From the NCBI GenBank assembly GCA_008000375.1, contig SMOI01000029.1, positions 1-28,187 of the forward strand: DNA of 28,187 nucleotides. Reading direction: 5' to 3'. Each line of letters begins with the position of its first letter. Position 1 is the stretch's first letter. This document shows positions 1 through 9,434 of this stretch, one piece after another. This DNA is from Poteriospumella lacustris (Eukaryota > Sar > Chrysophyceae > Chromulinales > Dinobryaceae). Under the pieces are notes generated by a model. That model searched no databases. It worked only from the letters and a program-made list of their open reading frames with translations, and was not told the origin of the DNA. A program made the position numbers and the translations under genes.

Positions 1-1
1 T

Positions 2-1110
2 CTGGAGCCCGGAAAAATTACTCGCCGAGCGCCAGCGACGCGTGATGTGGTGATTGATATCAAGTTCGCTGGTATATGTCACTCTGATATCCATTCGGTA
101 CGTTGCAGCCCCCCCCCCCTCCGCCCGACGTGCTTCTTTGCGTTAATCGGGGCCGACGGTTGTAGGCTCGCGATGAATGGGCAGACCAATGGGGCCATCT
201 GCCGTTTCCTCTTGTACCTGGTCACGAAATTGTTGGTGTGGTAGTCGCCGTTGGCAGCGGAGTGACCAAATTCGCCGTGGGCGATCGGGCAGGCGTTGGC
301 TGCATCGTCGACTCGTGTCGCTCCTGCCGCAACTGCTCCGCGGGCGAAGAGCAGTACTGCGCCACGGGATTTGTTTGGACCTACGGCTCGCGATTTACAT
401 ACTCGCACTGCGCGGAATACAACGAGCAAGGCGGCAACGTCAGCCACGGCGGCTACTCGCAGCGCATCGTCGTCGACGAGGACTACGCGCTGCACGTGCC
501 CGAGCGGATTCCGTTCCACGCCGCCGCGCCGTTGCTGTGCGCCGGCGTCACCGTGTACAGCCCCCTGAAGTTCTACGGCCTGCAGCCGCACCACAAGTTC
601 GCCGTCGCCGGCCTCGGCGGCCTCGGCCACTTGGCGGTCAAGTTCGGCGTCGCGATGGGCAACCACACCACCGTCATCTCTCGCGGGACGGCGAAGCGGC
701 AGTCCGCGTTGCTCGAGCTGAAGGCGCAGGCGTACATCGACTCGTCCAGTCCCGAGGAGCTGGGCGCCAACGCCGGCAAGTTCGACTTCATTTTGTCGAC
801 GATCGCGGCGCCGCACGACATCGGCCAGATCCTGAACCTGCTCGCGACCGACGGCAAGCTCATCATGGTCGGCGTCCCGCCCGGCAAGATCCCCGTCGCC
901 ATGCACGGCTTCATCGGCGGCCGCCGCACGCTGGCGGGCTCGCTGATCGGAGGCATCCGCGAGACGCAGGAGATGATGGAGTTCTGCGCGCAGCACGGCA
1001 TCGCGCCCGACGTGGAGATCATCCGCGCGGACCAAATCAACGAGGCCTTCGAGCGGGCGATCCGCGGAGACGTCAAGTACCGCTTCGTGATCGACGCCGC
1101 CACCTTGTGA
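2..1110 (+). CDS. Zinc-dependent alcohol dehydrogenase, CAD/YahK-like (5' partial, one intron)
   Basis: This is a medium-chain zinc alcohol dehydrogenase that probably reduces aldehydes to alcohols with NADP(H) in the cytosol. Exon 1 (2-97) enters from outside the window and ends in [10 protein letters not shown] 68-base intron (98-165, GTACGT to TGTAG, phase 0) follows, and exon 2 (166-1110) resumes as [10 protein letters not shown]. The splice restores the family order: catalytic Cys in GICHSD, GHE motif ([10 protein letters not shown]), structural-zinc cysteines C..C..C.......C in [17 protein letters not shown], then the Rossmann motif [11 protein letters not shown]. The C-terminal dimerisation half is complete up to TGA at 1108. 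A GTG-initiated reading from 238 would lose the catalytic zinc site and is not the true start. Family assignment is secure. The substrate is unknown, and the CAD-type subgroup is inferred from the motif spacing. Confidence 0.93.
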
Positions 1111-1220
1111 GGCGACCGGCCGCGCTCTGTAACCGACCACGTAACGACGCGTCCGACACACGCCGCCAGGCGCCGCTCTGTGCGCTGCTCTCTTCGCGGC
1201 CCGCGCGGCCCGCGGCGGTG

Positions 1221-1260
1221 TCGCACTGTGTGTCGCACTGTGTGTCGCACTGTGTGTCGC
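1221..1260 (+). repeat. 12-bp tandem repeat (TCGCACTGTGTG), about 3.3 copies
   Basis: Three perfect copies of TCGCACTGTGTG are followed by a partial fourth, beginning about 110 bases after the ADH stop codon. The GU-rich character on the ADH sense strand suggests a transcript 3'-end element, but this is inference. It may equally be a neutral minisatellite. Confidence 0.85.
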
Positions 1261-1309
1261 GAGCGGCAGGTGCGCTCACACGGGTCGCCGCTCACACGGA
1301 TCTACTGAG

Positions 1310-1322
1310 TTAGGGTTAGGGG
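1310..1322 (+). repeat. Interstitial TTAGGG doublet
   Basis: Two adjacent copies of TTAGGG occur in the ADH/LRR convergent spacer. Too short to indicate a telomere or a fusion point; recorded only because the motif is the commonest eukaryotic telomere repeat. Confidence 0.4.
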
Positions 1323-1414
1323 CGCGGTTACAACAAACCGCGGCGACGTGGGGGCGACGGGGTCGTGGGCGACATAAAGTACAACGAAACGGGGACTGGA
1401 GACGGGGGACGCGC

Positions 1415-3226
1415 TCAGGCGGCGTCGACGCGCTGCCCGTCGACGACGATGCGCACGGGGCGGGCGGCCACTGCCTCGCGCAGGGCGGCGTCCGAGCTGA
1501 CGAGGTGGCCGCAGCGCTCGAGCTGCAGCGCGAGACAGCGCGGCACGCGCCGCAGGAAGCGCGCGACGTCTGTCGCGGCGCAGGCGGCAACACTGCGCAG
1601 CGACACGGCGCGGAGAGTGGACCGCTCCGACGAGGGGCAGCTGCCGCTGGGAAGCGTCGCCGCGCCGGTCAGCGCCAGCGCCACGAGGCGCGGGAAGGCG
1701 GCGGGGTCGCAGAGCAACGCGACGTGTGCGTCGTGCAGCGGCACCCCGGCCAGGCCAACGCGACGCAGACTGGCTCCGCAGTGCTGCTGGAGCCACGCCA
1801 CGGGGCCGGTGGTCGCGTCCACCGCGCACGCGGCCTCGTCGACACGCGTCGTCGACTTCCGCGCGCGCAGCGTCACGGTCGCCAGCGCGGAGGCGACCTC
1901 GGCGGGGCGCAGAACCTCGGCCCATTCGACGGCGCTGAAGGCAGCGAAGCCCTCCCACTCGAACGCAGACAGCGACGGCACCAGCTGAAAGAGGCGCTGC
2001 GCGTCGCCGACGGAGAGCGACGCGTTCGCCAGACGAACCGTTCGCCACGAGGGCCGCGGCGCAGCGGCGAAGAGCGGCCCCAACGACAGCGCGTTGGCGG
2101 CCTGGCCGCGCGCCGGCTCTCGGAGCTTGACGAAGACGCTGTGGGCGGCGCATGCCACAGGCAGCAGGGCTTGCGCGACCGCGGCGGGGACGTTGTCGAG
2201 ACACACCTCCCGCAGCGACGCGACCGGACGCTGCGACGCGAGCAGCGCGCACGTGGCGTCGAGGGGGTCGCAGGTGTTGCGCAGCGCCAGCGTCTGCACC
2301 TCCTGGTGGCGGAAAAGAAGCTGCTGGACGGCGAAATCGGTGACGTAGCGCCCCTCGAGGGCTACGGCGCGAAGATGTGGCGAGCGGTGCACGAGGAAGT
2401 TGCTCAGGACCCTCACCGTCGCATTGTTCGACGGCGACTGCTCGTTCCAGTGGCTCAGCGTGAGCTCTTTGAGGTTGGATAGCACGGGAAAGTCGTGCCA
2501 CTGAAGGGTGTCGAGGGGAAGGACGTCGAGCGAGTGGAACTCGTCGAACTTGTGGATATGCAGCGCCTGCAGACGCGAGAACGACGGCGACGCGACCAGT
2601 TCGAGGAGACATTCGTCGTGGATGAACGCCTGCGTCAACGTCAGGCGCTTGAGAGAAGGCCAGGCCATGTCTCGGATGCGATCGAGGTCGGTCGGCCGAC
2701 CGATCTCCTCCGTCAACGACTCCAGTTGGTGCGACGGGAGACACGCCACGTAGTGGGGCCCCTCTTCGTACACGGGCGAGTAGTAGCTGCCCAAAACGGA
2801 CTGGAAATGCTGCAGGCGAGGCAGAAGCGACAGCAACTGAGGCATTTGATCCATTCCCGTCGTGTTTCGAGCACCGGTCACCGTTTTGCGCAGCCCGACA
2901 GTGGTCAGCGCCCGGCCGAGCTCGGGGTAGTCGTCCAGAAACTCGACGAGGTCTTTCGCGTAAGAGATTTCGACGTTCTCTAAGCCTTCGACCTTCACTG
3001 ACCGGGAAATGAGCCACAGCAGCATTTTCCGCATTTTCGTCGAGTTTCGCGGCACCGTAATATGCACCGGAATGACGAAGCCCTTCAGGGCGCTGTGAAC
3101 AGAGCTGCGCAGCTTTCGGTTGGACGCCGCAGTATCTAGCCTCGCGAAGTCATGTGGACACGCCACCCAGTCTCTGAGGACTGACATCCAAATGTCGCCG
3201 GGCAAATCACCGAAGTCACAGGGCAT
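1415..3226 (-). CDS. Leucine-rich-repeat protein with F-box-like N-terminus
   Basis: This is a 603-residue single-exon protein. Residues 8-40 (LPGDIWMSVLRDWV, then FARLDTAASNRKLR) resemble the short F-box-like leader that precedes repeats in many protist LRR proteins. From about residue 130 onward there are irregular leucine-rich repeats of 25-30 residues, for example PSLKRLTLTQAFIHDECL, FSRLQALHIHKF, LSNLKELTLSHW and STLRAVSLRSV. No signal peptide or membrane segment is seen. The 3' half is richer in GC and Ala/Arg than the 5' half. A substrate-adaptor role in ubiquitin ligation would fit if the leader is a true F-box, but this is unproven. The start at 3226 is the first ATG and gives the full leader. 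It converges on ADH and is followed upstream by a long gene-poor stretch. Confidence 0.8.
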   Translation of the reverse strand: MPCDFGDLPGDIWMSVLRDWVACPHDFARLDTAASNRKLRSSVHSALKGFVIPVHITVPRNSTKMRKMLLWLISRSVKVEGLENVEISYAKDLVEFLDDYPELGRALTTVGLRKTVTGARNTTGMDQMPQLLSLLPRLQHFQSVLGSYYSPVYEEGPHYVACLPSHQLESLTEEIGRPTDLDRIRDMAWPSLKRLTLTQAFIHDECLLELVASPSFSRLQALHIHKFDEFHSLDVLPLDTLQWHDFPVLSNLKELTLSHWNEQSPSNNATVRVLSNFLVHRSPHLRAVALEGRYVTDFAVQQLLFRHQEVQTLALRNTCDPLDATCALLASQRPVASLREVCLDNVPAAVAQALLPVACAAHSVFVKLREPARGQAANALSLGPLFAAAPRPSWRTVRLANASLSVGDAQRLFQLVPSLSAFEWEGFAAFSAVEWAEVLRPAEVASALATVTLRARKSTTRVDEAACAVDATTGPVAWLQQHCGASLRRVGLAGVPLHDAHVALLCDPAAFPRLVALALTGAATLPSGSCPSSERSTLRAVSLRSVAACAATDVARFLRRVPRCLALQLERCGHLVSSDAALREAVAARPVRIVVDGQRVDAA

Positions 3227-5594
3227 TGGCGACGTTGTGTGGGGTTGTCGATGGTCTTGTCGTCGTCGATCGGGTACGAAACTGTTCGCCGTTTACCACC
3301 CCAATTATTGCGAGGGGCTTTCTGGGGCACCTTTGTGCTGGTCATGGAATGTGATCGGCACTGGGCAAGGGCGTCTTCCTGATCGACAGGCTGGCCCGGC
3401 GACAACGGACAGGTCGCCGGTCACTTCCGCTTTCCGCTGCGTCGCTGCGTCGCTGCGTCGTCGAGGGGGAGGCTCCAGGCGAGGTACAGCAGTCCATCGA
3501 TATAGCCGACAATAGCAGCACGCTAGCCACCAGGTATGTCCAGTGGAGCCTCTCCTCTGCGGCTCGGCGACCAGTGGACATGGGACAGCCACCCGATGAA
3601 CCACTGGCCCTCGCCTTCATCGCCGTTGACAAGGAAGAATCCAGCTCACCTGTGATTCTTCTGAGAAAGTTCTCCTCCAGTCGATTGAAGAAGGGACGCG
3701 AAGACCAGCGAAGCTGCGAAAACAGGCTCCTTTTCAACGTTTACCTCGAAGGAAACTTGTCCTGAAGCACAGACAGGTGCGAAGGGCGACGGCTTGCGTG
3801 GGCCCCAAATCAGCGAGTGACATATGGAATTGGTGAAACGTGATATTCGAGGTATAGAGTCAAATAGCGGAGTTTGCGCTGTCGAGATCAAAGCCGGCGT
3901 TCTTCTCGTCGTCCAGCCTCGCGACTCACATCACAATCGCGACCGGCTGTTTCGAGCCGAACCCTCTCAACTCGTTGTTTCTGCCGGGTTCGAAACCATC
4001 GTCGTCCAGGTGTAATGAAGATTGATCAAAAACCAATTCCCCGCATCCAACCACGCGCAAACGAGCTTCATTTGGCCAGTGGCTCGCAAAACTTCAACAC
4101 AAACAGAGGCGGCCATCATAACGCAGACTATCAGACAGCACAGGGGCGTCAGGATAGCCGGTCCTCCGTCGCGAAGGTCCCGGGGGACGCCCTCCCCCCA
4201 ACACCTGATAATGATACTCCGGTTGATGAAGAAGAATAGTGGTGCTAATGTTGCACGTGGCTGGTGCCCGTGCCGACTGTGGCCGTGGATGTGGCCACGC
4301 GTCGCGGCCTGCGATACGAGCGGCGACGTAGCTAGTTCGGCGTTCTTTGCGACCGCTACTTCACCTCAACAATGAGCCAGCCGCCATCGAACTACCGTCA
4401 ACCCGCGTTGACGTCAAACAGGCCGATCGAGAATATTAACCGAAGTTATTTCAGATTTGCTCCTGTCGGACGCCTTCGAGGCGCTTCCTTGAACACGCCT
4501 GCGTCGCCAGAAGTCGCGGAGTGGACCCCACTTTCGCTTCGGCGATGTGACATTGCATGAGAAACAGTGAGCGACAGCAACGCCGTTCCCGCCGAAAGCA
4601 CCTGCGTTACATTTTGTTCGAGCGATCGATGTGCAACGTCTACCGGTTGCTGCACCGGGTCGAGCGCACAAGAGCATTCGGAGCACGAAGACCAGTAGAA
4701 ACACGCTCTTGTCCCGGCCTGCTTTCCCAAATAGCATGCCACGACTCCTGCGGCAAAATGGACGTTACATCCGTCCAGAGGGGCGGACGAGCACTCGCTT
4801 GGTAGCATCCAAGCACCGGGGGTCGCCTGCGAGGGTACACGGCGCTCTTTCCTTGACAACCCGTTCAGCCAGCCATTCGGCTCCTATCGCGGACATTTAA
4901 GACATTAAAGAGTTCGCACCACCGTGCGATTGGCAAATAGTTCGCTAAGCTACAGCAACAAACAGAAGCGACCATCAAAAAGCAGACGGGCGGTTGCCGG
5001 TCGCCAATAGACAAAAGGAAAAGGCTCCGCTCCGAGAGCGGCGACGAAAGATGGGCGAGTGGACGAGCGCGAACGTCGCGAGGGCTGAAAACAACAATGG
5101 AGGCGACACGGACACATCGGCCCGTCGGGGAGGGCAGCCAGGAGTGGCAGCCATGACAAATCAACCGCTGGCAAAAGACGAACACACAACGACGACGAAG
5201 CAATTGACAGAGAAACCAAACTGCAGATGACGTTGGCATCTGCGAGAGACGTCATCGGAACAGCTGGGGAGGACGAACGAACAGCGAGTGCAGTACTACT
5301 GATATTGATAGAGAATGGGGCAGAACGAGCGAGACTCATCGACACCACAAGTCAACTCGGTCAACAGCCGCCACTGCGGGAGAACTAGTAATAAGCGGCG
5401 ACGACGGCTGGGCCATATGCCGCGATCGTCGCCAAAGAGAACGTGGGCGAAGAGAGATGAGATAACAGCAATCGGTCGAGATGGTCGTAAGAAAAGATGA
5501 CGCAACACAACGAATCGCAGGACAAAAGATGAGAGATTCATGGGAGCGGGGGCGTGGCGGTCGCAGACACCGGGGCGGCCAGGCCTCAGGTGCA
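3227..5594. other. Lower-GC stretch without a recognisable gene
   Basis: These 2.4 kb are visibly less GC-rich than the flanks. No frame shows a known domain. Candidate fragments are the interrupted minus-strand frame at 3424-4354 (listed separately) and a 137-codon minus-strand frame at 4446-4859, which is Cys-rich near its start and has no domain I recognise. Around 4960-5560 the plus strand is purine-rich with scattered GACGA and AACAA words, more like untranslated or spacer DNA than coding sequence. No transposase, reverse transcriptase, terminal repeat or tRNA was found. Confidence 0.5.
3424..4354 (-). pseudogene. Interrupted membrane-protein-like reading frame
   Basis: A single minus-strand frame stays open for about 310 codons except for stops near 3969, 3930, 3648 and 3525. 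Its segments read like pieces of a membrane protein: AILTPLCCLIVCVMMAAS, LDAGNWFLINLHYTW, GFFLVNGDEGEGQWFIGWL and AAIVGYIDGLLYLAWSLPL. Possible splice sites (GTAAAC just after 3743, GTGAGC near 3649) do not yield a convincing exon chain with the 60-81-base introns seen elsewhere. It could be a decayed gene, a real gene with several introns, or chance. No family is recognised. Confidence 0.25.
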
Positions 5595-6509
5595 TCAGAT
5601 GCGGCCGGTCAGCTTCATCGACTCCGACGAGAAGACAATACACGCCTCCAGCACGGCATGTTGCCACGGTTGGGAACCACAGCTCTCCAACGAACTGGCG
5701 GCAATCGACTGTGGCGCGAACACATGCCGCGCAGTCTCCGGCGGCGATTTGGCGGGCGTGGACAGCCCTTGCTGATGCTGCAGGTTCCAGATCTTTCGTG
5801 GAGTCAGCGACTGGCGATGCAGACCGCCACGAGGGAGACGCTGCTTCTCGTCCGTGGGTGAAACCGGTCGCGACAGTGTGGCCGGGTGACGAGGAGACGA
5901 TTCGGTTGAGCCGGGGCTGCCCGACGAACTACTGAATTCGTCCGACGATCGGCGGGTGGACGAAGGATGCGAACGGAAAAGAGTCGGCGACGAAGCGGTG
6001 GAGGTCGCTTGCACAGCTTGCGGACAAACAATCGGCGGGATTCGGTGAGGTCGGTTGTGAACGGAAACCACCGCCGGATCTGTGAACGCGACCAACTCTG
6101 CATCGTCCTCATCATCGAGTAAGGAGAGACGGAGCGCAGTTGCGCCCACATTCTGTGTTCCTTTGCACATCTCACGCGAAGTGCCATCAGTCGTTGCCTT
6201 CGAGCAAGAGTTCTCTTGCCCTCGGGATTGGTCACTGAGGCCGACGTTTGGAACACTACACGGGCTGAACTTCAGAGGTCTACCATTCGCCTCGTTGACC
6301 TTCGCAATCTTCGCTTCCGTTTGGGCCAAATTAAGTCTTTGAGAATCAACGCATGGAGAAGGGCTGTGTGAGAAAATGGACAACGGATGAGTCTTTATTG
6401 CTGAAAGGGGCGCGAGTGCCGAAGAACGTAATGGCGCTCTGGTTGGCATCGGCGGCAACTTGTTGGTCCGCATTTCTTCAGGAGAATACACCGAAGATTG
6501 AAACACCAT
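5595..6509 (-). CDS. Ser/Pro-rich hypothetical protein
   Basis: This is a 304-residue single-exon frame starting at the ATG at 6509 (MVFQSSVYSPEEM). It has no recognised domain. The composition is that of a disordered protein: many SP and TP pairs (SHSPSPC, RPVSPTDEK, SLTPRKIW, STPAKSPPE), a short acidic patch (LLDDEDDAELVAF) and a Ser-rich run near the middle. Such SP/TP clusters are typical of substrates of proline-directed kinases, which is inference only. Evidence that it is real is the unbroken 304 codons in DNA of moderate GC where stops should be frequent. It diverges from the acidic protein at 6917. A spliced continuation beyond the stop at 5595 cannot be excluded. Confidence 0.55.
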   Translation of the reverse strand: MVFQSSVYSPEEMRTNKLPPMPTRAPLRSSALAPLSAIKTHPLSIFSHSPSPCVDSQRLNLAQTEAKIAKVNEANGRPLKFSPCSVPNVGLSDQSRGQENSCSKATTDGTSREMCKGTQNVGATALRLSLLDDEDDAELVAFTDPAVVSVHNRPHRIPPIVCPQAVQATSTASSPTLFRSHPSSTRRSSDEFSSSSGSPGSTESSPRHPATLSRPVSPTDEKQRLPRGGLHRQSLTPRKIWNLQHQQGLSTPAKSPPETARHVFAPQSIAASSLESCGSQPWQHAVLEACIVFSSESMKLTGRI

Positions 6510-6916
6510 CGCGCATCAAGAAGAAGGAAACTGTAGTGAGCGGATGACAATATGTATGTGTATGGTATAACTATGTTTGTAGTTGGTGCGGGTCTGCGCT
6601 TTTCCGTTGAGCGATGATGACAGCGAAGAAGAGCCAGCAGCAGCGAGTCAGTCAGTGCCCAGACTGCCAGACTGCCAGAGTGAAAGAAAGAGTGAGAGAT
6701 ACCCAGATACCCAGAGTCAGCAGCCGCCGTTTCAAAAAGAGGCGGCGTGTGCTGTGCACTGTGTGTGGCGTGTTGTCCGTTGTCCACGTCACATCAGATG
6801 TCCCCGTCTCCTTGAAGCTGCTATGATTGCAAAATGATCTGCTGTAACGCATAATATCTTGGTGTCGCGGTGAAGTTTTGAAGTGACCACACTAAAAACT
6901 CGAAAACTAAGAAGCA
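6510..6916. promoter_or_regulatory. Divergent promoter spacer (hypothetical / acidic protein)
   Basis: This 407-base spacer lies between two divergent start codons. It contains short imperfect direct repeats (CAGACTGCCAGACTGCCAG near 6659, and AGATACCCAGATACCCAGAG near 6696) and a CTGTGCACTGTGTGTGGCG tract. Promoter function follows from gene orientation only; no core element is claimed. Confidence 0.4.
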
Positions 6917-7804
6917 ATGAATGACTACCTGCGGTACGCTGGTGATGTGTCCCAGAGCGAACCCAAAGAGTATCGCGGCGCGAACATGCCCACTTCCGCA
7001 CCCCAGAACCGATGGCAAGACGCGCCACAGGACAAGAAAATTTTGTCACCATCTCCTCCCCGTCCAATAAATAACGGAAACCGACAGGCGTATGACAGCG
7101 AGGAGAGCGACGCCGATGGAGATATCTACGACGAAGATCAGCTGCAGTTCTTCCAGGACATTGTGGACGGCCGCAGGCGCCTCGATGGTGACGACCCATA
7201 TTGGGAGATGAAGGCGGAACTCTCAGGAAATCTCGGCCGCCTCTTTGGCAAAAAGGCGAAGTTTATCGGCAACGAATCGGATTGGCAACGCCCGCAGACT
7301 TATGGTCTGGGAAACAGCGCCCCTATTATCCCTACCCGCTTCAACGCTTACGTCGCAGAGGAGAAGTCATCGACTCGAGAAGCATCGGCTGGCTTCAAAG
7401 AGTCAGCGTTAGTCGCGGATCACAAGTCTTCACCGTCATCCGGAACGCTGTTTGGCATGATACAGCATCGCGCAGTCACCTACGACGAGGCGGTGCGCAG
7501 CAAGACCATTCGCTCGATCGTGGACCTCGCCACCAATGACGATAATGTCGAGGACGATGATGACGACGACGGTGATGACGAGGACGACGAGGGCTTCTAC
7601 GACGACGATGAAGCGGACGATGACCGCGCGCTCAGCGGGATGCTCAATTCCACAGGTCTCTCCCCCAACCTGATGGCTCTACTCGGCGTAAACGCCACGC
7701 CCGTGAAGGTTGAGACTGACTGGAGGCCCCCTGAGCGCGCAGGTCTCGACAACAGTGCACCATTGGTTGACCGAGCGCAACCTCGCCTCGTTTATCCTCG
7801 TTGA
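6917..7804 (+). CDS. Acidic hypothetical protein with duplicated W-P-GL-NSAP motif
   Basis: This is a 295-residue single-exon protein from the first ATG. It is strongly acidic: YDSEESDADGDIYDEDQ at about residues 58-74, and an Asp/Glu run of about 30 residues near 212-240. Two copies of a short motif stand out. ESDWQRPQTYGLGNSAPI (about residues 119-136) is matched by ETDWRPPERAGLDNSAPL near the C-terminus (about 267-284), and a looser NMPTSAPQNRW lies near residue 28. The repeated pattern is [ED]-[ST]-D-W-x-x-P-x-x-x-G-L-x-N-S-A-P. I recognise no family. Acidic tracts with repeated short linear motifs would suit a scaffold or chaperone-like binding protein, but that is speculation. No membrane segment or signal peptide is present. 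Confidence 0.8.
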   Translation: MNDYLRYAGDVSQSEPKEYRGANMPTSAPQNRWQDAPQDKKILSPSPPRPINNGNRQAYDSEESDADGDIYDEDQLQFFQDIVDGRRRLDGDDPYWEMKAELSGNLGRLFGKKAKFIGNESDWQRPQTYGLGNSAPIIPTRFNAYVAEEKSSTREASAGFKESALVADHKSSPSSGTLFGMIQHRAVTYDEAVRSKTIRSIVDLATNDDNVEDDDDDDGDDEDDEGFYDDDEADDDRALSGMLNSTGLSPNLMALLGVNATPVKVETDWRPPERAGLDNSAPLVDRAQPRLVYPR

Positions 7805-8483
7805 ACGTCTCCATCGTGTGCTCCCACTCTTCGGTGGCGTATTTATCAGGCACTGCCTACGCAGTATTCGTTAGACTTTTGTTTCGAGTTGTTTTTCATT
7901 CCGTCGGTTCTCTTCCATCTTTTCGGCCGCCAGAGTCATGTGGCACGCCACAGCTACTTACTTTATCGCACGGGACCGGTGCGCAATCTTTCGTTGTTTG
8001 ACATGCTCCATCGTTTTTTGATCGTGCGGTGCCGTACGGGCCAGTTTTCCCGCGCGTCATCGCATTGGATTTGTTCTGTTTCCTACCTTTCCAGCTGACA
8101 GCACTGTCACTCTTGTTGTAAGTACATCCTCACTCCTCAACCGTACACCAGATACCCAGCATTGTGTGGGACATTTCTGGGAACATTTGCGCTTCTGTGT
8201 TTGGGCTATTCTGGATAGATTCTGGGTGGAAGACCCCAAACCGTCGGCAACGTCGTCGGCCCCGTCGGCAGTCTCGGTGCTCTTGAAGTCACTCATTTCG
8301 TCCAACGTCTGTCACAGTACACACAATCCTTGTCCAGGAAGCTTTTGACTTCTGTTGCCGACAACCGTTGACGAGTTGTCCATCCTCAGCGCAGAGTCGA
8401 TTCGTGACAGTACGGCACACATACATTGAACGGTCTCCCTTTGACTCAGATTTGATACCTACTCTGTGCTCATCGTCCCGCAT
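7805..8483. other. Spacer between acidic protein and FYVE gene
   Basis: 679 bases, T-rich on the plus strand after 7860. It presumably holds the 3' UTR of the acidic-protein gene and the promoter and 5' UTR of the FYVE gene. A GTAAGT near 8119 and a TCAG at 8446-8449 could bound a 5'-UTR intron, but nothing requires it. No coding frame is convincing. Confidence 0.5.
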
Positions 8484-9434
8484 ATGCTGCTGAAGCTTCT
8501 CCGCGAGACCAAAAACGAAGTCCTGGGCCAGGACTTCTTCATGTGGGAGGCGGACAGCAACCGCGCGAACTGTCGCATTTGCGACGCAGCTTTCGGCACC
8601 TTCGTTCGTCGCCATCACTGTCGCCTCTGCGGTGGCATCTTCTGTGAGCCCTGCACCGCAACAAATGTCCGCATCGGCGACGAGGAGCACGAACGCGTCT
8701 GTGCGGGATGTCTGAAGGGAGAAGTGCCCGGCCACCGCATTCGCTCCGTCGTCGAGACGAAGATCAAAACGTTTCAGAAGCCTCCGGCCGACTACATCTT
8801 CACACTGCGCTCAATTCCACTCGAGATTGGCTCTCCTTTTGAGCGCACGCCCTCGTCGCCGATGAAGAGTGGCGCGGGGTCCGGTCCGTCCACTCCAACG
8901 GCGGCGGCGTCATCGGCGCGCTCGCAACGACCAGCGCCGCCCCGCGGCCACTTCGAATTCGTAAACAAATCGTCCTCCTTCTGCGCAGTCAAGGTGATGG
9001 TGAACGGCCGCGAGGTGGATTACGACACGGTGTGGGAGATCCCCCGCGCATCGTACCTGCCCGTGCCGCCCTTGGAGATCGCCAGCGGCGAGTTCGGCGA
9101 CGCGGAGACGCTGGAGCTCTTCGTGCTCTTCGGCAACCCCAACCCGATCCCGGAGGACACGCGGCTGGTGAACTACCAGACGGGCTCGATGCGCAGGGTC
9201 TCTCCCTGCGCGGCGGTTGAGAACTTCGGCAACGCGGCGGTGTACCGCGTCACGTGCAGTGGCTGTAACGTGCTCCTCAAGTTCAAAGGCGACGGCGTCG
9301 TCGAGACGCGCGCGGGCAACTCCCTCGAGCGCAACGGCCTCACGTCGTTCATCTTCGGCAAGCGCACGGGCGACGACTCGCGCCTCGACTTCGACACGAA
9401 CATCCCGCCGAGCGCCCTCGTGCGCTTCGTCTAG
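8484..9434 (+). CDS. FYVE zinc-finger protein with conserved-looking C-terminal domain
   Basis: This 316-residue protein is expected to bind phosphatidylinositol 3-phosphate on endosomes. The N-terminal FYVE finger is complete: WEAD (21-24), all eight zinc ligands C30, C33, C46, C49, C54, C57, C73 and C76, the basic motif RRHHCR (42-47) and RVC (71-73). A Ser/Pro/Ala-rich linker spans about residues 115-150. The rest (about 155-316) is a compact, beta-rich-looking region (FEFVNKSSSFCAVKVMVNG, ELFVLFGNPNPIPEDTRLV, CSGCNVLLKFKGDGVVETR) that I cannot place in a known domain. ATG 8484 is chosen because it is the only ATG between an in-frame stop at 8442 and the finger. A 10-bp inverted repeat with a 1-base spacer (8517-8537) lies in the coding region. 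Confidence 0.93.
   Translation: MLLKLLRETKNEVLGQDFFMWEADSNRANCRICDAAFGTFVRRHHCRLCGGIFCEPCTATNVRIGDEEHERVCAGCLKGEVPGHRIRSVVETKIKTFQKPPADYIFTLRSIPLEIGSPFERTPSSPMKSGAGSGPSTPTAAASSARSQRPAPPRGHFEFVNKSSSFCAVKVMVNGREVDYDTVWEIPRASYLPVPPLEIASGEFGDAETLELFVLFGNPNPIPEDTRLVNYQTGSMRRVSPCAAVENFGNAAVYRVTCSGCNVLLKFKGDGVVETRAGNSLERNGLTSFIFGKRTGDDSRLDFDTNIPPSALVRFV

Larger units (their letters stand above)
1111..1414. other. Convergent spacer between ADH and LRR genes
   Basis: This is the 3' flank shared by two converging genes. It holds a 12-base tandem repeat, a GTGTC-rich tract and a short TTAGGG doublet, listed separately. No open frame here looks coding. Confidence 0.6.

Noticed and set aside
1310-1322. 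TTAGGG doublet as a telomere or chromosome-fusion scar
   Set aside because: Two copies only, flanked by ordinary spacer and intact genes on both sides.
3987-3997. GGTTCGAAACC, a perfect match to a tRNA B box
   Set aside because: The flanking bases do not form a T stem, no A box or acceptor stem lies at the right distance on either strand, and no anticodon arm can be folded.
3227-5594. Transposon or viral insertion in the lower-GC gap
   Set aside because: No terminal repeats, target duplications, transposase, integrase or polymerase motifs were found on either strand.
8517-8537. 10-bp inverted repeat with a 1-base spacer in the FYVE coding region
   Set aside because: It lies inside well-supported codons (EVLGQDF) and shows no sign of being a separate element.
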